Assembly (NCBI GenBank): GCA_017893485.1
Contig: CM030361.1
Location: 145,080,941-145,144,940, forward strand
Reading direction: 5' to 3'
From: Hemerocallis citrina
Lineage: Eukaryota > Streptophyta > Magnoliopsida > Asparagales > Asphodelaceae
Length of the DNA: 64,000 nt
Within the stretch, counting starts at the first letter, position 1. Every line of letters begins with the position of its first letter. Made by a program: the position numbers and the translations under genes. The notes beneath the pieces are model-generated. The model saw only the letters and a list, made by a program, of their open reading frames with translations, did no database searches and was not told the DNA's origin. Below are positions 57,984-64,000 of the stretch, piece by piece.

Positions 57984-60780
57984 TGATACGTACTTAAACT
58001 CCAATATATGCATGAGTATACTGAGGCAATATACATGTTTTTCCCATATTCAATAGCAATTCAATTCAAGTGTGAACAACAATAGTTTATTGAGACTAAC
58101 CCTGAATTCAATCCACAAAAAAGTAATGCTCTCACCCAAAATTCTCAGCATACACTCTTTCTGAAAGTACCACCTTTTAGTTCTATATATGGAATATAGA
58201 ATAGAGGATAAGTCATACGAAATAGTAAAATCTTATGAGTCAATAACAGAGCGTTAGAAGCAACGACTAACAAAAATGATATATGTTCATTATCCTCATC
58301 ACCTTAGAGGGTGAAAAAATAGAACAGAATGAAGTGATGAAGAAGAGGAAAGTCCCATTGATACACGACCCTCGTGATCATCACATGTTCCCTTATAAAT
58401 ATAAACATTTCGTGAATCTGATGTAAAACTCCAAATGCATGAGACATTCTCCAGAAACAAAAAAGGATTACTAGGGTTAACCCCGAACCATATCTGCCGA
58501 ACAATAATGCTCTCACAAAAAAAATGGTAGTATAGACTCTTTCTAAGAAAGGCACGTTATATGAAAGAATAAATACTCATAAACCAAGAATAGAATGCAA
58601 GAAACAACGACAGATAAACACGACACCGTGATATCTATTAATGTAATAGTAGAGCTGACCATTTTGAGAATAAAATTATAAACTGAAAACACCTAACATA
58701 CACAACAAATAATTGACTATACTCTTCTCTAAAATGAAGCAACCGAACAACACATTACCTACAACGACAGTATATATCTACCAACAGTAGCATATATGAT
58801 AAGATTAGGGTAAGTGAACCCAGAAAAGCATGGTACAAAAGGACACTCGGTAATTAAAAAAAAGGCAAATTTTCTTTGGAATGGTGGAAAATTGAAAAAT
58901 ATGTGACAAAAGAAAGAAATATACATCACAATAATCATATAGCAAAATGGAGGCTCAAATTTGTCTCCAATCCAACCAACAATGACTACCTGTTTTTTCT
59001 AATGCTTTCTCTTACTTTTTCTGCAGATATTTAGCCGCAATCATTACAATTGCGTCGCTACTGCATCAGATAAGCTCGAACCAGCAAATAGAAACGAAGG
59101 AGTTAAGGTTTTGTTTCCCCTTTCAAACATTCTAGTTTGACAACATTATAGTTTGACATGCATTCCTTTCCTCATCGCTTCAATTACAAAAGAACGACAG
59201 AGAGCAAAAAATAGAATAGATTAAAGAGATGAAAAAGAAGAAAATTTCGTTGATGCAACCCCCCCCCCCCAACCATTACCACCATCTATCCCTTCCGAAA
59301 TATAGAAAACATATAGATACCCTGTGAGCTTGAAGTAAAATCACCCGATTGCTGAAGAGGATCAACCGATAAACAGATATGCCAAATAATGAGGCAAACA
59401 CTCCACAAATTCTTTTAGTCCAAAATTAATAAACACTTAAAAACATAATATACATAGCAAACCAAATGCTCCCAAGAATAGTTTACAACTGGAATGGTCT
59501 GATGATGCATGCAACCTAAAAGTTCAAAAAACATGGTCTTCCAAGCAGACAATAACTACAACCCTAAAAGCACAAGCTGTAACCATACACACCAACAAAC
59601 CTTTCGCCAAATGAAATATTCCAGCACCAAACATCGAAAAGTCAAATTTTCAGAACAAAATAATATTTAAAACAATGAAAGTAGTTTCAACTAATTATTC
59701 CGCAAACCTAACCCCCCAAACCAATGTAACGATGAGAAAGGGGAGAACACATATTGTAAGAATGGCCGAAAAATGCTTTTCAGCTACGTGTCATACACCA
59801 AAGACAATTCAAAAAAAGCACAACAGACACTTCAGGTTTTTGTTTCTTGACAATTTTGAAGTTAAAAAAAACTGCAATTTTTAAGTTCAGGTCTCACAAC
59901 AGCACTGTACTTGTATAAGATCAAGAAAGAGGACATCTAAGGAGGCTTACTTTTTCTACCTTTCTTTAGAACCATTTGACTGCAACCTTTTACAGTTGCC
60001 TCGTCAAGGTCAAGTTTCCAGATAAGATCGAACCAGGAGAGAGAGAAAAAAAAAGAATTTTGGAATCAATTTCAAAAAGAAAATCTGAGAAATTTCTCAA
60101 ACGCAAGAGTTTGACTTTTCCTCACCATCATCACCTTAATTATAAATAAAAAGGCATGCAACAAAACAGAATGGGTTGAAGATACGAGGAAGTAAATGAT
60201 ACATCCCCTCTTCACATGTTGATTATGACCATGTACTCATTCTCTGACACATACAAAAGACACATACATATTTGGCGGGATTGAAATCACCTTTTTTTCT
60301 TCTTCAAGAGAACCAAGTAGAAAACATATCCACTACATGATCAAGTAAAAGCTTTCCAAAACTTCCAAATTGCTTTAAGGATTTAAACAACTCCAAAACA
60401 TTTGAGTACCATGAACCTACTACTCTAACATCTATAGACCAAATCCATTATTTCAAACTTAATTAGAAACCCCTGGGCAGCCAAAACACTCAACAAATAT
60501 GGAGTGAAGTTCCATAACTTAAAATCCTCATAAAAGAACTCAATGTAAGCAAAGGCAAGAGAACAGCAAGATCATACCAATCTTACTAAACCAAGAAACA
60601 TATTTGCCTGTAAGCCAACCTTACTAAGAGAGGTTTTCCCCTTCGAAGAGAAGCCACATCTCTATGCATGCCAAAAATGTGGCATGGATGCAGAGGCTGC
60701 ACAATACTTAGCACCGTTTGGCGAAGCTATCCTCGCTCTGACCGTAATGCACATTAAAAGTCAGGGACTGCAAGAATAAG
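57984..60780. repeat. Decayed ~0.9-kb tandem repeats (copy X3 and neighbours)
   Basis: The first ~110 bases match 35956-36070. Three anchors of one type (CCTCAT/CACC..C[AT]TC then GA[AT]GAAGA and a TGAT[AG]CA word) occur near 58289, 59171 and 60119, about 880 and 950 bases apart. A second anchor pair (59030-59100 and 59955-60040) has AGATAAG[CA]TCGAACCAG. The single-unit copy X1 at 33048 spans the same parts. There is no credible coding frame. 60780-61449 is AT-rich with nothing recognised. Confidence 0.5.
60660..60695. other. Short hairpin
   Basis: CTCTATGCATGCCA (60660-60673) pairs with TGGCATGGATGCAGAG (60680-60695) across a 6-base loop, with one mismatch and a 2-base bulge. It has no known RNA family as far as I can see, and could be chance. 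Confidence 0.35.
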
Positions 60781-61449
60781 CCAAAGATATAAGGTGTGCC
60801 GGCTGTAGCTAATAAATATTGCTGCGAAAAAGGACGTGTATCCATACCTTTGCTAGAAAAAAGCTATATATTCTTACAGTCAATGCTTAATCCATCCGGT
60901 TGTGATCAAAATGCAAGGCATTTTTGACGATACATTAATTCTCTGTACAATTGTGCATCTGCATTCACATGAATAGGAGCAAAAATAAATGATATGATCC
61001 TCGAGGGGAGAGGCCCACATATATTCTAGATACATGGTTAGAACTACTACAGAATTGGTACGTCATTTCCTAGGGAACGTCACTACCCACAATTCGCTCA
61101 ATTATATATGTTTCATACGCAACAGGAGATCGGAAACTGACCTAACTCTTTCAGCAAAAGCATGAGCTAAAATCTCAATTGTAGTATAGTTACTGCAATC
61201 AAAGATATGTTGCACAACCCAAATAAGCATGCAAAAAATTCACGGCAGCGCAGGATTGCCATGAACAATACAAAATTAATTCACTATTCTTCGTAGAGGC
61301 ATGCACACTGCAATCAATATACCTCACACAATTCATATTTAATGTTCATGCAATACCTCTAGCGCAAGAATCGTATAATCTTTTTTTGTGTACAAAACCA
61401 AATTCAATCAGGAATGCAAGGTACTGACCTTCCCTACGAAGCAACGTAC

Positions 61450-61516
61450 CTTCAACCTTCTCTCCCACTACCTCTGTTTCGGGAATTTTAGACCAAGCTT
61501 CCGGTAAACCCAACAT
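61450..61516 (-). CDS. Possible first coding exon of an unidentified gene
   Basis: From ATG at 61516 the minus strand reads 22 codons without a stop (MLGLPEAWSKIPE then TEVVGEKVE) and meets a good donor GAAG|GTACG at 61449/61450. The codon usage looks ordinary and a pyrimidine-rich leader lies upstream. I could not find a following exon in the repeats to the left, and I do not recognise the peptide. It may be the start of a real gene, a relic, or chance. Confidence 0.25.
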
Positions 61517-61789
61517 CAGCAGTCTCCCTTCTCCAGATTACTCTCTCGTTTCTTCAACCTTTTCCCCCACCACGCAACTTCAAAGTTATGGGAAAAAATA
61601 AATTCCCAACTAAACTCACTTAAATCTACTGCAACTATCCTTCTCCACCAAACCCGTAACGAAATTTCAGCCACTAACCAAAACACTAAATTCGACAACA
61701 AATGAGTAAACCCAACCAAATCCCAGTACAACCCCCCTTCTCCACCAAACCCACCACAAAATCTAACAAATCCAAAGGAAACCCTCCAC

Positions 61790-62060
61790 GCCATGACAAA
61801 GAAGCACAAAATGAAGGCACGGACAAAATTTGAAAGATTATTCCAGCGAATCAAAGCGAAAATTGCCAAAAATTTTGGTTCCGCTAACCACCCCATAAAA
61901 TTTTCCCCAAACCCAACCCCCAAAACCCCAATGCCAGGATAGAGAAGCAGAAAATGAAGGCATGAATGAAACCTCAAAGCATACTCCTGTAAACCAAAGT
62001 GGAAATCGCCAGAAATTTCCCACCGCCCTTATAACTCCGCATATTTTTCCCCAAACCTAA
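61790..62060. repeat. Two imperfect ~135-bp tandem units
   Basis: Both units share AGCA[CG]AAAATGAAGGCA, a GCGAAAATTGCCA/GGAAATCGCCA part and ATTTTCCCCAAACC. The minus-strand open frame (61516-61977) through them is a by-product and is not called as a gene. Confidence 0.6.
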
Positions 62061-62167
62061 AACTAATGTTGCTGCAAGAAAGGGGGAATTTTTTCCCAAA
62101 TTGACCCTTTTTGCAAAAGTATTGCCACAAACGACCTCTTTTTTTTTTTATTTCCACAAACGCCCTA

Positions 62168-62396
62168 CTCGCTTTTTGAGAAAGCGGGTTTGGTACAAAC
62201 CCTCGCGCTTTTTCAAAAAGCGAGTCTTGGGTTTCAGAAAATTGGAAACCTGAGACTCGCTTTTGGAAAAAGCGGGATAGTTTGTACCAAACTCGCTTTT
62301 TCCAAAAGCGAGTCTTGGGCTTCTTTGCAGACCAACACTCGCTTTTTGAAAAAGCGGGGGTAATTATACCACACTCGCTTTTTCAAAAAGCGAGTG
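62168..62396. repeat. Six palindromes of the CTCGCTTTTTCAAAAAGCGAG type
   Basis: Near-perfect 21-25-bp palindromes lie at 62168-62188, 62203-62224, 62254-62276, 62291-62313, 62337-62359 and 62372-62396. The halves vary slightly (AGCGAG versus AGCGGG). Spacers between them also repeat TTTGGTACAAA and GTCTTGGG words. The array lies in the MULE leader or subterminal region. Confidence 0.95.
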
Positions 62397-62729
62397 TCGA
62401 TTGGGACTTAAACCCCCGCCCCCAAAACAGATCTCACTTCTTCTCTCTATTCTTTCTCTTCCTCTTCGTTCGCGAAACCCTAACCCATCTCTCATCTCAA
62501 ATTCGTCAAAATACCCTCATATTTTGTTGAATTACCCACAAAATTGCTTTGGACAACTTAAACCCATCTTCCGTTAGAGGTTTAATTTGTTGGAATTTGG
62601 GTATACTTCAAAAGGGAAGCAACTTTATTGTGAAGGTATGTTGTTTATTTCCCCATTATTTTGTTAATTTAAATAGGTTTTCTTTATGGGTTGATAATAA
62701 CTCGATTATTGGTATAAATTAACGTAGGT

Positions 62730-64000
62730 ATGGATTTGGAGATTCCTATTTGGTTATATTTTGGTGGTGAAATAATTCGTGATCCAAAGATTGGTTGCTC
62801 TTATAGTCATTTAGAACCGGAAATAGTTTGGGTACCCCGTACCATTACATTTGAAGAACTAGTTGGGAAAATCTATGAAGTTACTAATTGGGATAGGAAT
62901 GAATGGAATGTGAAAATTTTAGCTCGATACTCAGCAGGAAGAGGAGATGGTCAGTATTTTATGACGGTGCCCGTACCTACTGATAATGCGCTGAAGTCAT
63001 TGATTGCTAGGACATTTGATCCCAATTGTGCTTGGTCTGTATTAGAGTTATATATTCAGCAAATTCGAGTTGTGAATGCTCAGCCACATGATATCCCCAG
63101 TGCAAGCTTCATACGGGTAGTACCTACACAGGAGTCGAGGCCTACCCCCGATCAATCATCACAACCAAATCCAACGCCCTCACAAGAAAACACCTTCGCC
63201 CATGCTCCAATTCCGGATTCTGTAAATGTTGAGCCGCCACGCCAACCTAGCCCGGTTCCTGACTCTGTTCCAAATAACAGCATGTTTGAGCTCTTTGAAA
63301 ATGCAGTCTGTAACAACAGCTTATTAGAAGATGATGAAGAAGATGAAGAAACAGACGATGAAGATGTTGATAGTGGTGACACTGATGACGTAGACGATGA
63401 TGAAGATGTTGACAGTGGTGCAGATGTAAATCCCACGAACAACAGTTCTAGTGAAGCTAGAGGTACTTATAGCTACGGCAATGTTGACGGTCATGTTACT
63501 GAGGAAATGGCTGAAGGTGCTAGAGTAAACCTAGTTCCACAAGAGTCGTCTGGTTCGTCCAATGTAGACGAATTGTACGTTGGACAGGAGTTTATAAGTA
63601 AGAAGTCGATTCAACAGGCAGTGAAGTTGTATTCTATCAAAAAACATCGTGAATTTGTAACTTTGAAATCTACACCGTCACTGTACACTGTTAAATGCAA
63701 AATGGCACCTAGAAAACGTACCATTGAGGAGATCGTGCAAGGGCCCCCCGGAGTAAGTGATGTTGGCTGCCCTTGGAGATTACGAGCGATGGTTCCAAAA
63801 GGCGGGACGAATTTTGTGGTGAAGAAGATAGTTGGGCCACACACTTGTACGAATCCAACGCTCAATCAAGATCACCTTAAAATTGATTACAATATTGTTT
63901 GTAATCTGATTGTTGATGTGGTGAAAAAAGATACCGCTTTATCGCCGAGGTCAATTATTGAGATTGTTAAGATACAATATAATTACCAGATTTCCTATAA
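62730..64000 (+). CDS. MuDR-family transposase, N-terminal part, open at window end
   Basis: A single open frame of 423 codons from ATG 62730 with no stop before 64000. Residues 1-110 (MDLEIPIWLYFGG...) form the N-terminal region common in plant MULE transposases. A Pro/Ser linker follows, then an acidic stretch (about 200-240, DDEEDEETDDEDVDSGD). Residues about 280-373 match the Mutator DNA-binding domain: LYVGQEFISKKSIQQAVKLY, then C323, C347 in CPWRLRA, and H371 and C373 in GPHTC, a CCHC set. The DDE catalytic core and SWIM zinc finger should follow outside the window. The frame is undamaged so far, so the element may be young or even autonomous. The splice-like AACGTAG just before the ATG suggests a leader intron. 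Confidence 0.9.
   Translation, partial: MDLEIPIWLYFGGEIIRDPKIGCSYSHLEPEIVWVPRTITFEELVGKIYEVTNWDRNEWNVKILARYSAGRGDGQYFMTVPVPTDNALKSLIARTFDPNCAWSVLELYIQQIRVVNAQPHDIPSASFIRVVPTQESRPTPDQSSQPNPTPSQENTFAHAPIPDSVNVEPPRQPSPVPDSVPNNSMFELFENAVCNNSLLEDDEEDEETDDEDVDSGDTDDVDDDEDVDSGADVNPTNNSSSEARGTYSYGNVDGHVTEEMAEGARVNLVPQESSGSSNVDELYVGQEFISKKSIQQAVKLYSIKKHREFVTLKSTPSLYTVKCKMAPRKRTIEEIVQGPPGVSDVGCPWRLRAMVPKGGTNFVVKKIVGPHTCTNPTLNQDHLKIDYNIVCNLIVDVVKKDTALSPRSIIEIVKIQYNYQISY

Larger units (their letters stand above)
62082..64000 (+). mobile_element. Mutator-like element (MULE), left part
   Basis: Probably begins GGGGGAATTTTTTCCC at 62082, followed by a palindrome array (62168-62396) and a short leader with an intron-like step. 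A MuDR-type transposase frame then runs from 62730 to the window edge. The right end is outside the window, so the terminal inverted repeat and the 9-bp duplication expected of Mutator cannot be tested. Confidence 0.75.

Noticed and set aside
60552..60777. Open plus-strand stretch of about 75 codons including YACQKCG
   Set aside because: It has no suitable start or splice context, lies in decayed repeats, and its length is expected by chance in a window of this size.
61516..61977. Hydrophobic 153-codon minus-strand frame
   Set aside because: It runs through imperfect tandem repeats and is Phe/Trp-rich because of A/C-rich DNA. It has no homologous pattern and ends across the candidate exon ATG.
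1..64000. tRNA, rRNA or snRNA genes
   Set aside because: I looked for cloverleaf cores and typical box sequences by eye and saw none convincing. A covariance-model search would be decisive and was not possible.

Overview
This is a stretch of flowering-plant nuclear chromosome, most likely eudicot: spliced genes with GT-AG introns, a 500-base scaffold gap, and many nested transposable elements. The species cannot be named from the sequence. Every gene and element call below was made by reading and translating the sequence; no database search was run.

Host genes. Two host genes are well supported, both on the minus strand and in the same orientation. One is a complete eight-exon gene for a GYF-domain protein of the EXA1/GIGYF class (9903-19749; reconstructed as 1618 codons plus stop, with every exon phase agreeing). 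About 0.6 kb downstream of it lies the first exon of a BRIP-like GLTSCR1-domain subunit of plant SWI/SNF complexes (8862-9277). Its next exons are not seen: the space is filled by nested hAT MITEs and then a Tat-lineage Ty3/gypsy element that runs off the left edge. A weak candidate first exon of an unidentified gene sits at 61450-61516.

Layout. 1-7985: Tat-type gypsy element on the minus strand, with an antisense extra ORF and a 115-bp tandem array between pol and the missing 3' LTR. 8168-8598: a hAT MITE inside another hAT MITE, each with a perfect 8-bp target duplication. 8862-19960: the two host genes. 19989-21553: a duplicated promoter-distal segment plus a short LINE. 21690-25436: a non-autonomous CACTA element. 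26026-27594: a small Helitron carrying a LINE. 29032-31267: a second copy of the promoter-distal segment carrying another LINE and a MITE. 31664-33047: a LINE followed by a solo copia LTR. 34065-35791: a Harbinger-like element. 36071-41333: a decayed copia element. About 41587-46300: a plant-mobile-domain (PMD) transposon rich in long hairpins. 46630-48100: a fold-back repeat made of telomere-like motifs. 48700-55080: two opposite copies of a gene-like non-coding repeat. 55118-57983: a LINE lacking reverse transcriptase. 57984-60780: decayed 0.9-kb tandem repeats. 62082-64000: the left part of a Mutator-like element with six 21-25-bp palindromes and an open MuDR-type transposase reading frame (423 codons to the window edge).

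Insertion order can be read directly in several places, because 17-, 12-, 12-, 8-, 8-, 5- and 3-bp target duplications survive and two insertions have a homologous empty site elsewhere in the window. The least explained structures are the three tandem long hairpins and terminal palindrome array of the PMD element, and the similar palindrome array of the Mutator-like element at the right edge.
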